Part shown: piece after piece, positions 21,492 to 30,054 of the stretch | Numbering within the stretch: the first letter of the stretch is position 1 | How the letters are laid out: every line of letters begins with the position of its first letter | Assembly (NCBI GenBank): GCA_019119415.1 | Contig: DWXB01000009.1 | Location: 1 to 64,000 of the forward strand | Length of the DNA: 64,000 nt | Reading direction: 5' to 3' | Source of the DNA: Candidatus Ligilactobacillus avistercoris | Lineage (GTDB): Bacteria > Bacillota > Bacilli > Lactobacillales > Lactobacillaceae | Translations under genes and position numbers: made by a program | Notes under the pieces: generated by a model | What the model was told of the DNA's origin: nothing | Database searches by the model: none | What the model saw: the letters and a program-made list of their open reading frames with translations, nothing else

Positions 21492-21648
21492 GTTTTACGG
21501 AATAGTTAGCATTATCGCTTATAAACAGCGACCTTTATCAAATCCTGTTAATAAACGGGAATTCGTTGTCTAATTAGGTAGCGGATTTTTGTATTTTAGC
21601 CGCTTGCATGACGTCGTAGGTTTCCGTAAGCCGCTCGTCGTTGTGCAG

Positions 21649-22620
21649 TTACTTGATCCGTTTGACGCTTTCCCTGGGAGTAATCACCGTTGGAATATCA
21701 GTAACCACGGAATGGTTGAGAACCCGATCTACGGCGGCTGCCCCAATTTGCGCAAAATTTTGGGTTACGCTCGTGAGTTGGGGAGTAGTTAACTCGCAAA
21801 TGTAGGTTCCGTCAATGCAGACGATGGATAGGTCATCGGGGAGGTGCAGACCTTCGTGATGGGCTGCCTGGATGAGTCCCGCACCGACCATGTCACTTCC
21901 GGCCACAACGGCAGAAACACTCTTCTTTTTAAGGGTTGATAGGGCGGTAATTCCCGCTTTTCGCCCATAATCACCGTTTATGATTACCGGAGGGGTATCA
22001 ATACCTGCATTAGTAAGTGCACTTTGAAAGCCAGCTTGACGGCGGGTTCCCGTTGGCCCCTGGTCGATTCCTACAAGGGCTAAGTGTTGGTGACCGTGCT
22101 CAATAAGGTAGTTGGCTGCCTGGTAGGCGATCCAGTAGTCATCAGAACTTACGAATGGGTATTCGGGCATCCTGGTGGCTGCAAAGCAAAGCGGAACGTG
22201 GGCAGCCGTGAGAAGTGCAGTACTTTGATTATCAGGAAACATACCGACGAGAATAATGGCGGCGACGGTGCGCTGCAGTGCGGTTTGAATTGCCTGGTGC
22301 TGCAGACGGGCGTCGTTATCGCCAGCCGAGAGCATGATAATTCGCTTTCCGGCGGCGTTTGCCTGCTGCTGGATACCGTGAATGACCTGGGCTGCAAACG
22401 GAGTAGGGGTGTTATTGATGATAGCGGCAATTACGTTTGATTGCTGGCGTACTAGGGTCGCAGCGGTTTCGTTTCGTTGGTAGCCCATTTCTTGGGCGAT
22501 TTTCCGGACACGTTCGCCTGTTTTAGCGTTAAATGAACCGGTTTTATTGGCAAGAATACGGGATACTGATGCGATCGAAACGCCTGCCCGGGCGGCGATG
22601 TCTTTAATTGTCGGTTTCAT
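21649..22620 (-). CDS. LacI-family repressor of the alpha-glucoside operon
   Basis: A 323-residue regulator with the LacI helix-turn-helix at its N-terminus (TIKDIAARAGVSIASVSRIL), a hinge helix region and a periplasmic-binding-protein-like sensor domain (AAIILVGMFPDNQS, VVAGSDMVGAGLIQAA, SIVCIDGTYI). It is divergent from the GH31-GH13-MFS operon, and two GTAAACGTTTAC operators lie between them, so it is almost certainly the local repressor relieved by a glucoside. The ATG at 22620 is preferred over one at 22626 because GGAGG is then nine rather than three bases away. Part of its C-terminus is echoed in the fragment near 20.75 kb. Confidence 0.9.
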   Translation of the reverse strand: MKPTIKDIAARAGVSIASVSRILANKTGSFNAKTGERVRKIAQEMGYQRNETAATLVRQQSNVIAAIINNTPTPFAAQVIHGIQQQANAAGKRIIMLSAGDNDARLQHQAIQTALQRTVAAIILVGMFPDNQSTALLTAAHVPLCFAATRMPEYPFVSSDDYWIAYQAANYLIEHGHQHLALVGIDQGPTGTRRQAGFQSALTNAGIDTPPVIINGDYGRKAGITALSTLKKKSVSAVVAGSDMVGAGLIQAAHHEGLHLPDDLSIVCIDGTYICELTTPQLTSVTQNFAQIGAAAVDRVLNHSVVTDIPTVITPRESVKRIK

Positions 22621-22691
22621 AACCATGTTCCTCCGTGGTAAGTCTAAGGGTTATTATAACGCGAAAAACGCCGACTTCATCTTCAAAATGG

Positions 22692-22750
22692 GTAAACGTT
22701 TACTTTTTTGTAAAAACAATATTGTAAACGTTTACGAAAAGAGTTATATT
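22692..22750 (+). promoter_or_regulatory. GH31 operon promoter with two LacI-type operators
   Basis: GTAAACGTTTAC occurs exactly twice (22692-22703 and 22724-22735), centres 32 bp apart, about three helical turns. TTGTAA (22722-22727) and TATATT (22745-22750) with a 17-bp spacer form the operon promoter, and the second operator overlaps its -35 box. The first operator lies between the divergent genes, so a bridged repressor could also silence its own gene. Confidence 0.85.
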
Positions 22751-22789
22751 AGGGGCGAAGCGGACGTACTCAGTAGGAGGGTGATGAAC

Positions 22790-25093
22790 ATGTTAGATTG
22801 GCAACAACAGCAAACCTTTTCTATTAATGGAATGACCATTACGGTGATTTCACCCGGAATAATCCGTGTTTTTCAGGACCGGGGATATTCCGTTCATTCC
22901 AAGGCAATCGCGGCCCTGCCGTGGGAGAAAACGACGGTGAACGTAACCCGCGGTAAGGAAGTAACGGAATTACGGACAGATACGTTGGTGCTTAAGCTGG
23001 ACGAAGAAGGACATGTTGATGTGTACGATGTTGCGGGAAATCCCCTTGCCGTTGATTACCGGGGTAAACGGGCACCGCAGGGGTTGGACAAGGTCGATCA
23101 GGAACACCGAAAACTTGTTGCCGGTGAGGGCCATTCGCTTGGTGCTCAGGCACCGCAGGAAGCAGCGATTACCGTCATCAAGCAATTAACCCCCACAGCT
23201 CATTTCTACGGGCTTGGTGATAAAACGGGTTACCTAGACAAACGGGGGTACGCATATGATAACTGGAACGTTGATTTTTCCGCCCCTCAACTGGAAATCC
23301 AACCTAACCTGTACAAGTCTATTCCAGTGATGTTTAGCCTGGATCACGGGCATCCGGTAGGCCTCTTCTTTGATAATCCGAGTCGAAGCCACTTTGACTT
23401 TGGGCGGGAAAACCCGGCGTACTACTATTACTCCGCGGACGAAGGTAACCTCGACTATTACATCTTAGGGGGAGCAACGTTAAAGGAAGTCGTCGCAAAC
23501 TACACCCGGCTAACCGGGTATACACCACTTCCCCAAAAGTGGACGTTGGGGTATCAGCAATCACGGTGGGGATATAGCCGGAGCGCAACGGAAATGATGG
23601 CTGTTGCGGACGGGTTAACCAAACATAAAATTCCGTGTGACGCCATTCATCTTGATATTGATTACATGGACGGGTACAGGGACTTTACGTGGGATCAAGA
23701 AAAGTACCCTGAAGGTCCCAGGAAATTTGTGGCGGCTATGAAACGAAAGGGATACCGGCTTGTTACGATTATTGACGCGGGCGTTAAGAAGGATGAACAG
23801 TATTCGGTCTATAAAGAAGGGGAGGAACACCACTACTTTATCCGGAATCATGACGGTAGTCCGTACGTAAACACCGTTTGGCCGGGAGATGCGGTCTTTC
23901 CGGACTTTGGGAACCCCGTTGTTCGTCAGTGGTGGGGGCGGAAACAGCGGTTTCTTACGGACCTGGGAATTGCCGGAACATGGAACGACATGAACGAACC
24001 TGCATCGTTTAATGGCCCCCTACCACTTGATCTGGAATGTACGGATGAAGATACGACTGTCCCGCAACGACAGGTGCATAACGTATACGGTCACAATATG
24101 TCACGGGCAACCTATGAAGGGATAAAGGATGCCACTGGACTCCGACCGTTTGTCATCACGCGGGCAGCCTACGCTGGAACTCAGAAATATTCAACGGTGT
24201 GGACTGGTGATAACCGGAGTATCTGGCCGCACTTGCAGTGGGCAATTCCGCAGTTATGCAATTTGGGGCTCAGTGGCTTTCCGTTTTGTGGAACGGATAT
24301 TGGGGGCTTTGCTTCCGATACGACGCCTGAACTTCTGGTGCGGTGGATTGAAGCTGCGTTGTTTAGCCCGTTATACCGTAATCACAGTGAATTAGGAACG
24401 CGTCACCAGGAGCCGTGGGCGTTTGACGACCAGACGCTTCGGATATACCGGCAGTATGTTCGGTTACGGTACCGGTTTATTCCGTACCTGTACGACCTCT
24501 TTGCGCAGCACCAGAAAACCGGGTTACCGGTAATGCGGCCGGTGATTTTAAACTATCCGGATGATGAACGGGCGGCCAACCTTAATGATGAGTACATGGT
24601 TGGTGACGACCTGTTGGTTGCGCCGGTTGTAGTTAAGGCGCAGCGCCGCCGGTTAGTTTACTTGCCAGCGGGGGAGTGGGTTGATTTTTGGAATAACCGC
24701 GAATATGCCGGCAACCAGGACATTGTGGTGGATGCACCGCTGGAGCGGTTACCATTATTTGTCCGGAAGAACGCCGTTATTCCGTGGGGGCGGGTCACGA
24801 TGCACGTTGCCGCTATCCCTGATAAGCAAATGAGGTTCAGGGTTTTTGGAAATAATGGAACGATGGTTCATTATCAGGATAATGGCCGTGATTTCAAGTA
24901 CCAGAAGGGTGAATATAACCTGTATCAGGTTACGGTAACGGCCGGCCAGGCAACGGTTAAACTTAAGCACCACGGGTATGCGCCGTGTTATCAGGAAGTC
25001 GCCGTTGAAACGATGATGGGTGTCCAGCGGTTCCGGTACGCCGGGCAGGAACAGTACGTTGCCGTAAAGGAGGAAGTTGAAAATGAAGAATAA
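22790..25093 (+). CDS. GH31-family alpha-glucosidase
   Basis: A 767-residue glycoside hydrolase of family 31. The nucleophile Asp400 is in TWNDMNEP and the acid/base Asp474 in VWTGDNRS. An N-terminal beta domain and C-terminal beta domains surround the barrel. No signal peptide is seen, so it acts on imported sugar. The ATG at 22790 is used because GGAGG is nine bases before it; the frame is open further upstream through the operator region. Likely substrates are maltose- or isomaltose-type oligosaccharides; alpha-xylosidase activity is less likely given the GH13 partner. It overlaps the next gene by 11 bases. Confidence 0.9.
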   Translation: MLDWQQQQTFSINGMTITVISPGIIRVFQDRGYSVHSKAIAALPWEKTTVNVTRGKEVTELRTDTLVLKLDEEGHVDVYDVAGNPLAVDYRGKRAPQGLDKVDQEHRKLVAGEGHSLGAQAPQEAAITVIKQLTPTAHFYGLGDKTGYLDKRGYAYDNWNVDFSAPQLEIQPNLYKSIPVMFSLDHGHPVGLFFDNPSRSHFDFGRENPAYYYYSADEGNLDYYILGGATLKEVVANYTRLTGYTPLPQKWTLGYQQSRWGYSRSATEMMAVADGLTKHKIPCDAIHLDIDYMDGYRDFTWDQEKYPEGPRKFVAAMKRKGYRLVTIIDAGVKKDEQYSVYKEGEEHHYFIRNHDGSPYVNTVWPGDAVFPDFGNPVVRQWWGRKQRFLTDLGIAGTWNDMNEPASFNGPLPLDLECTDEDTTVPQRQVHNVYGHNMSRATYEGIKDATGLRPFVITRAAYAGTQKYSTVWTGDNRSIWPHLQWAIPQLCNLGLSGFPFCGTDIGGFASDTTPELLVRWIEAALFSPLYRNHSELGTRHQEPWAFDDQTLRIYRQYVRLRYRFIPYLYDLFAQHQKTGLPVMRPVILNYPDDERAANLNDEYMVGDDLLVAPVVVKAQRRRLVYLPAGEWVDFWNNREYAGNQDIVVDAPLERLPLFVRKNAVIPWGRVTMHVAAIPDKQMRFRVFGNNGTMVHYQDNGRDFKYQKGEYNLYQVTVTAGQATVKLKHHGYAPCYQEVAVETMMGVQRFRYAGQEQYVAVKEEVENEE

Positions 25094-26759
25094 TCATTGG
25101 TGGAAAAATGCGGTCGTTTACCAGATTTACCCGAAGAGTTTTCAGGATAGTAACGGGGATGGAATCGGGGATCTTCAGGGAATTATCCACCGGTTGGATT
25201 ACCTCCAGAAACTGGGGGTAGATATTGTGTGGCTTAACCCAATATATCCGTCCCCACAGGTTGATAACGGGTACGATATTAGCGATTACCAGGCAATCAA
25301 CCCTGATTTTGGGACGATGGCTGATTTTGAAGAATTAGTAACCGCACTTCACGCGCGGGGAATGAAGCTGGTAATGGACCTGGTGGTTAACCACACGTCC
25401 GATCAGCATGAATGGTTTAAGCAGGCCCGGCAGAGTAAAACCAATAAGTACCGGGATTACTATGTGTGGCGGCCCGGAAAAAACGGACACGCCCCGAATA
25501 ATTGGGGATCGTATTTCTCGGGTTCAGCATGGAAGTACGACCAGCAGACCGATGAATATTACCTCCACCTGTTTGCCCCGGAACAGCCAGACTTGAACTG
25601 GGAAAATCCGTCCGTGCGGCATTCGGTTTATGACATGATGAACTGGTGGGCTGCTAAGGGAGTTGATGGGTTTCGCATGGACGTGATTAACCTCATTTCT
25701 AAGCCGAACGGACTTCCAGACGGTCCGCGGAGTGCAAATGCACTGTACGGAGATTCTAGCGTGGCAAACGGTCCGCGGGTGCACGAATTTCTTCAGGAAA
25801 TGCACGCAAACGTAATGGGAAAGCACCGGATGGTTACGGTCGGAGAGACGCCTGATGTGACGCCGGATGACGCACGGGGGTACGCCAACCTTGATGACCG
25901 GGAACTTAACATGGTATTTCAGTTTGAACACATGGGGTTGGATGCGAATGAGGATCCCGCCTTAGGAAAATGGAGTCTCCGAAAGGTCCCGCTTAGTGCG
26001 CTCCGGGACAACCTAAGTAAGTGGCAGACTGAGTTAATGGGGACAGCGTGGAATTCACTGTACTGGAACAATCATGACCAACCACGGGTAGTCTCGCGGT
26101 TTGGAAATGACCAGACCGAAGAGTTTCGGGTACGGTCAGCAAAAATGCTGGCAACCATGCTTCACATGATGCAGGGAACCCCGTACATTTTTGAAGGGGA
26201 AGAACTGGGAATGACAAATGTTCGGTTTAATAGGTTGGAGGAGTACAACGATTTGGAATCGGTTAACGCTTATCACCAACTGGTTGACGAACAGCACCTC
26301 GTTGATGGTGCCACGATGATGCGGTACCTGCAGGAACATTCACGGGATAATGCCCGGACACCGATGCAGTGGAATGATGGACCAAATGCTGGTTTTAGTT
26401 CGCATACGCCGTGGTTAGCAGTTAACCCTAATTACCCGCAGATTAATGCGGAGGCGGCCCTTGCCGATCAAGATTCAATTTTCTACTACTACCAGCGGTT
26501 AATAAAGTTGCGACACACCCTTCCGGTTATTACGGATGGTGATTACGCGTTGGTTGCGGGAAACGAAGCGGACGAGGCGGTCTTTGCCTATACCCGGGAT
26601 GACGGGCACACACGGTTACTTGTGGTTACGAACTACACATCAAAGGAGGTGACCCGTAGTTACGCTGGCCCGCAGGGAGCGGAACTACTGATTAGTAATT
26701 ATAACGATGATCGGGGGGAAGTTCTGCGGCCGTACGAAGCAAAGGTTTACCGGTTATAA
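25083..26759 (+). CDS. GH13 oligo-1,6-glucosidase-like enzyme
   Basis: A 558-residue GH13 enzyme with nucleophile Asp200 (GFRMDVINL), acid/base Glu255 (TVGETPDV) and the third Asp332 (NNHDQPR), plus the QPDLNW subfamily motif. The residue after the nucleophile is Val. In this family Val goes with alpha-1,6 and Thr with alpha-1,4 cleavage, so isomaltose, panose or isomalto-oligosaccharides are the expected substrates. The protein is cytoplasmic. The ATG at 25083 is nine bases after GGAGG; the gene overlaps the end of the GH31 gene. Dextran glucosidase (DexB) is the close alternative name. Confidence 0.88.
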   Translation: MKNNHWWKNAVVYQIYPKSFQDSNGDGIGDLQGIIHRLDYLQKLGVDIVWLNPIYPSPQVDNGYDISDYQAINPDFGTMADFEELVTALHARGMKLVMDLVVNHTSDQHEWFKQARQSKTNKYRDYYVWRPGKNGHAPNNWGSYFSGSAWKYDQQTDEYYLHLFAPEQPDLNWENPSVRHSVYDMMNWWAAKGVDGFRMDVINLISKPNGLPDGPRSANALYGDSSVANGPRVHEFLQEMHANVMGKHRMVTVGETPDVTPDDARGYANLDDRELNMVFQFEHMGLDANEDPALGKWSLRKVPLSALRDNLSKWQTELMGTAWNSLYWNNHDQPRVVSRFGNDQTEEFRVRSAKMLATMLHMMQGTPYIFEGEELGMTNVRFNRLEEYNDLESVNAYHQLVDEQHLVDGATMMRYLQEHSRDNARTPMQWNDGPNAGFSSHTPWLAVNPNYPQINAEAALADQDSIFYYYQRLIKLRHTLPVITDGDYALVAGNEADEAVFAYTRDDGHTRLLVVTNYTSKEVTRSYAGPQGAELLISNYNDDRGEVLRPYEAKVYRL

Positions 26760-26778
26760 AAAAAGGAGGCTGGGGATA

Positions 26779-28167
26779 ATGAGTAGTAAGGGAACAAAAA
26801 CGGTAAATGTTGATACGAACATGCCGGATTTACCGAAGCGGACAATTTTGGCGATGACGTTTGGCTTTATGGGAATTAACATGGCGTTTTCGCTGCAAAG
26901 CTCTCAAATGAGCCGAATTTGTCAAACAATCGGGGCAAACCCGAATAATTTGGGATTCTTCTTTATTTTTCCACCCCTGATGGGGATGATTGTGCAACCG
27001 TTACTCGGGAAGTATTCTGACCGGACGTGGAACCGGTTTGGGCGGCGGATGCCGTACCTTCTGTTTGGGGCACCACTGGCTGCGTTGGTACTAATCATGT
27101 TGCCATTTTCAGGGTCGTTTGGCTTTGGCTATGGCTCATTACTGGCAATGATTTATGCAATGTTTGCGATTTGCTTTATGGATTTATTCTCAAATGTTTG
27201 CATGCAGCCATTCCGGATGATCGTCGGTGACATGGTTAATAATAAGCAGAAGAACTTTGCGTGGTCGTGGCAGCAGGTGTTTTCAAATGCCGGGGGAATT
27301 TTAGCGACGCTGTTGCCGTTCATCTTTACAATGTTTGGAATGTCTAACACGGCCAAAAAAGGGGTTGTTCCTAATTCGGTTATTTGGGCGTACCTGGTAT
27401 CAGCGGCGCTTTTACTGGTAACGTGCTTTGCAACGGTCTTTAGCGTGCACGAGTATGACCCGGCTACGTATGCCAAGTACCATGGAATTGATATTCAGAA
27501 GAAACAAAACAGTGTCAGTTTATGGCACCTGGTAAAGACGGCGCCCAAGGCTTTTTGGACGATTAACCTGGTTCAGTTGTTTTCGTGGTTCGCAACGATG
27601 TATACCTGGACCTACACAACGGGAACGATTGCCCGGCGGGTATGGCATACGGCTAACCCCGTAACGGCTTCCTACCAGGCCGCTGGGAACTGGTACGGGG
27701 TAATGACCGCCGTATCCAGCATTGCCGGCGTAGTTTACGGGATTTTCTATGCGAAGACCAAACCAAACCACCGGAAACAGTGGTATGCGTTTGGAACAAT
27801 TTTAGGCGCAATTGCTTTGATTGCCGAAGCGGTGGTGACCAACAAGTGGCTTGATATTGGAGCGGCGGTCTTGTCAGGAATATGGGGCTTTACGCTAAGC
27901 ACTGTTCCATTTACCCTCTTAACATCATCGCTAAACGGCGAGAACGAGGGGGCATACTTAGGATTATTTAATGTTGGAATTTGTGTACCGCAAATTTTAG
28001 CCTCAGTACTGAGCTTTGCTATTTTCCCACTAGTACGGCATTACCAACCAGCGATGTTAATAATTGGGGGAGTTGCCCTGATCATCGGCGCTGCCTGTGT
28101 GTTCCTGATTCACGAAGGGGTCGACGTACAGAAAGCGGAACGGAATTCGGTTGGAACGGCTAAGTAG
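26779..28167 (+). CDS. MFS alpha-glucoside transporter (SLC45/MalT-like)
   Basis: A 462-residue protein with about 12 membrane segments. The loop after the second segment reads GKYSDRTWNRFGRRMPY, the signature of the SLC45/GPH-like sugar:proton symporters that lactobacilli use for maltose. The ATG at 26779 follows AAAGGAGGCTGGGGATA. It is the last gene of the operon and supplies the uptake step for the two intracellular glucosidases, since no PTS or ABC transporter genes are present. Maltose, isomaltose or sucrose could be carried; the neighbours favour alpha-glucosides. Confidence 0.85.
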   Translation: MSSKGTKTVNVDTNMPDLPKRTILAMTFGFMGINMAFSLQSSQMSRICQTIGANPNNLGFFFIFPPLMGMIVQPLLGKYSDRTWNRFGRRMPYLLFGAPLAALVLIMLPFSGSFGFGYGSLLAMIYAMFAICFMDLFSNVCMQPFRMIVGDMVNNKQKNFAWSWQQVFSNAGGILATLLPFIFTMFGMSNTAKKGVVPNSVIWAYLVSAALLLVTCFATVFSVHEYDPATYAKYHGIDIQKKQNSVSLWHLVKTAPKAFWTINLVQLFSWFATMYTWTYTTGTIARRVWHTANPVTASYQAAGNWYGVMTAVSSIAGVVYGIFYAKTKPNHRKQWYAFGTILGAIALIAEAVVTNKWLDIGAAVLSGIWGFTLSTVPFTLLTSSLNGENEGAYLGLFNVGICVPQILASVLSFAIFPLVRHYQPAMLIIGGVALIIGAACVFLIHEGVDVQKAERNSVGTAK

Positions 28168-28207
28168 GATAATACGATCCTAATAGCAGAATGGTTTGAT
28201 TAAAAGT

Positions 28208-28242
28208 AGGGACCTAGGTGTGAATTACACTTAGGCCTCTTT
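28208..28242 (+). terminator. terminator after the MFS gene
   Basis: CCTAGGTGT (28213-28221) pairs with ACACTTAGG (28227-28235) with one G-T pair and a 5-nt loop; a short TTT follows. Confidence 0.7.
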
Positions 28243-28288
28243 ACGATGTAATTGAAATAGTGGTTATTGTTTTTCTGTTCCATCCGGA

Positions 28289-28399
28289 TTAAATAGTGGT
28301 TGGAAAAACCGCAAATCCCAATCCCATTGCCATAATCCCTTGGGGAATTCCGTTAAGGACAACACCAATGGCAGCCATTAAGTCAGTTAACCAGTGCAT
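28289..28399 (-). pseudogene. 36-codon ORF resembling a truncated permease N-terminus
   Basis: In the ~490-bp gap between the MFS gene and the hydrolase gene, the reverse strand carries an ATG at 28399 with GGAG eight bases before it. It encodes 36 hydrophobic residues beginning MHWLTDLMAAIGVVLNGIPQ, then a stop. The VVLNGIPQG...FAVFPTTI pattern reminds me of the start of NCS2-like permeases in lactobacilli, so it is probably a leftover 5' end. A genuine small membrane peptide is the alternative. Nothing else gene-like was found in this gap besides hairpins. Confidence 0.4.
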
Positions 28400-28608
28400 G
28401 AGCAACTCTCCATAAACATTCTACGTTGAATACAAACTATACCGGACATTTTATTCTCCAATTCAATCTTAATCAATGCAAATACGTACATTTTATGGGA
28501 TTTTGTTGTCTAAATCACTGATTTTTAAAACTAACCACGAACAATATGGGGATATTGAATTCGGCAGGCATTAAGTGTTAGAGTTGGGTATCATTGAGTA
28601 TCAAATAC

Positions 28609-28640
28609 CGTAAAGAAACACTAATAATACTTTCTTTACG
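28609..28640 (+). promoter_or_regulatory. 10-bp inverted repeat upstream of the hydrolase gene
   Basis: CGTAAAGAAA (28609-28618) is the exact reverse complement of TTTCTTTACG (28631-28640), with a 12-nt loop. It ends six bases before AAGGAG, so it could be an operator or an RNA hairpin affecting translation of the next gene. Confidence 0.45.
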
Positions 28641-28660
28641 TTTAAGAAGGAGCAAATAAT

Positions 28661-29218
28661 ATGACAAAGGCATTGTTGATTATTGATTATACAAACGATT
28701 TTGTAGCATCCAACGGGGCGTTAACGTGCGGGACGTCCGCTCAAAAAATTGAATCGACGATTGTTCGGTTGGCGGACCAGTTCTTAGGGGCGGATGACTA
28801 TGTTTTACTTCCGACGGACACGCACCAGCCAAACGATCAGTTTCACCCTGAACATAAGCTGTTTCCTGAGCATAACCTTGCAGGAAGTTGGGGGCATGAG
28901 TTATATGGAAAGCTGGCATCATGGTATACGACGAATAAAGAAAACAAACGGGTGTGGCAGTTTGCGAAGAACCGGTATTCAGCCTTTCAAAACACAAACC
29001 TCGATAATTACTTACGAGAACGAGGGATCGAGGAATTATGGTTGACGGGGGTTTGTACGGATATTTGTGTACTGCATACTGCAATTTATGCGTATAACTT
29101 AAACTACAGGTTAACTGTTCCCGAAGCGGGTGTAGCAACCTTTACACCGCATGGTCAGGAGTGGGCGCTGGCACATTTCAAGGATTATTTGGGAGCAACG
29201 GTGATTCCAGCAAATTAG
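28661..29218 (+). CDS. nicotinamidase-like cysteine hydrolase (isochorismatase family)
   Basis: A 185-residue cytoplasmic hydrolase. The catalytic triad of the family can be placed at Asp9 (ALLIIDYTNDF), a Lys in FAKNRYSAF near residue 108 and a Cys in GVCTDICVLHTA near residue 131. Metal-binding residues Asp and His are in LLPTDTHQPNDQFHPEH. This pattern fits nicotinamidase (PncA), which deamidates nicotinamide to nicotinate for NAD synthesis, though related amidases share it. The ATG follows AAGAAGGAGCAAATAAT. It is a single-gene unit in a region of recent rearrangement. Confidence 0.85.
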   Translation: MTKALLIIDYTNDFVASNGALTCGTSAQKIESTIVRLADQFLGADDYVLLPTDTHQPNDQFHPEHKLFPEHNLAGSWGHELYGKLASWYTTNKENKRVWQFAKNRYSAFQNTNLDNYLRERGIEELWLTGVCTDICVLHTAIYAYNLNYRLTVPEAGVATFTPHGQEWALAHFKDYLGATVIPAN

Positions 29219-29256
29219 GTGAAAAGTGTGATGATCTCCATTTTGGATGGTAAGGC

Positions 29257-29371
29257 TCAGGTTTCAAGAAGTTCATTGATTGCATCCTTGATTTCATCAA
29301 CAATGGTGGGTTCTAACCGACCAAGTTGTTTTAGGTTGACGTTAAAGCTCGGCGCCTGAACTTTAATCGTT
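29257..29371 (-). pseudogene. possible remnant of the partner toxin of the Phd antitoxin
   Basis: Directly after the antitoxin stop, one minus-strand frame stays open and reads TIKVQAPSFNVNLKQLGRL and then EPTIVDEIKDAINELLET before a stop at 29257. It has no start codon. The end vaguely resembles the C-terminus of MazF-type toxins (LGRL...EI..AI). An ATG overlapping the antitoxin stop gives only 14 codons in a different frame. A decayed toxin is the best guess. Confidence 0.25.
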
Positions 29372-29650
29372 TCATTTGAATTGCTCCCAGTAGTCGTTAT
29401 CGGCCGCAATAATCGGATCATCAGGTAAAGCATGACGCCGAATTAGTTGGTCCCGCGCTACTGCATAGTTCAACGAATCCTCCTTTGCTTGAAGGGCCTT
29501 TTCCATCCAGTACATTTTTTCCTGAGAGATTACCGCAACGCTGCGGCTATTTGCCCGTGCAATATATATGGTTTCGTCCTCATTGTTAACTCGATCTAAA
29601 TATTTTTTTATGTGCGCTCTAAAATCGCTTTGGGTTAATGCCACTACCAT
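29372..29650 (-). CDS. Phd/YefM-family antitoxin, apparently without an intact toxin
   Basis: A 92-residue protein whose start MVVALTQSDFRAHIKKYLDRV, followed by DETIYIARANSRSVAVISQE, is the DNA-binding N-terminal fold of Phd/YefM antitoxins. The C-terminal half is helical and acidic, as needed to cover a toxin. The ATG at 29650 matches the usual family start; an upstream in-frame ATG at 29722 has a better ribosome site (AAGGA) and would add 24 residues. No intact toxin gene follows. It may be an orphan that protects against related toxins. Confidence 0.75.
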   Translation of the reverse strand: MVVALTQSDFRAHIKKYLDRVNNEDETIYIARANSRSVAVISQEKMYWMEKALQAKEDSLNYAVARDQLIRRHALPDDPIIAADNDYWEQFK

Positions 29651-29779
29651 GTTATTCGCCCCCGTGTACTTTATTTCGTTATCGTCAGCAATTATTGCAC
29701 AGGAACTTTGCTGATGTCCCATAGTTGATTCCTTGGGTTTTACATGTTCAAGTGATAAGGATTACTCATAATTAACAGA

Positions 29780-30052
29780 TTAGCGCTTATAAACATCATT
29801 CCGTTTTCCTGCTTTGACTACGACGACGGTAAAGACGTTATCCCGAATATCCGCAATAATCCGGTAGCTTCCTACCCGATAGCGCCACAGTGTTCCGAGT
29901 TTGCCCGCTAATGCTTTCCCCCAGAGGTGGGGATTATCGCTTCCTTCAATGTGTGAATCAAGCCACGCAATAATTCGCCGTTGAACGGGTTTATCTAGTT
30001 CCTTCTGGAAGTCTTTAAGGGCTTTTCGGTCAAATTCCTATGTGAATTTCAT
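29780..30052 (-). pseudogene. relE: RelE-type toxin gene with a nonsense codon at position 5
   Basis: From ATG at 30052 the reverse strand reads MKFT, TAG (30040-30038), then EFDRKALKDFQKELDKPVQR and on to a normal end DVYKR at 29780. The total of 90 sense positions plus stops, WRYRVGSYRIIADIRD and VVVVKAGKRNDVY are the conserved core and end of RelE/YafQ-family mRNA interferases. Apart from the TAG the frame is intact and no later ATG could rescue it. The paired antitoxin upstream is intact, two bases away. The toxin is therefore probably silenced by a recent point mutation. Confidence 0.85.
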
Positions 30053-30054
30053 TG

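Noticed and set aside
21500-21648. Short minus-strand coding remnant after the LacI gene (LHNDERLTETYDVMQAAKIQ)
   Set aside because: A 24-codon open stretch with no start and no recognised family; too short to call, though it may be a gene end left by rearrangement.
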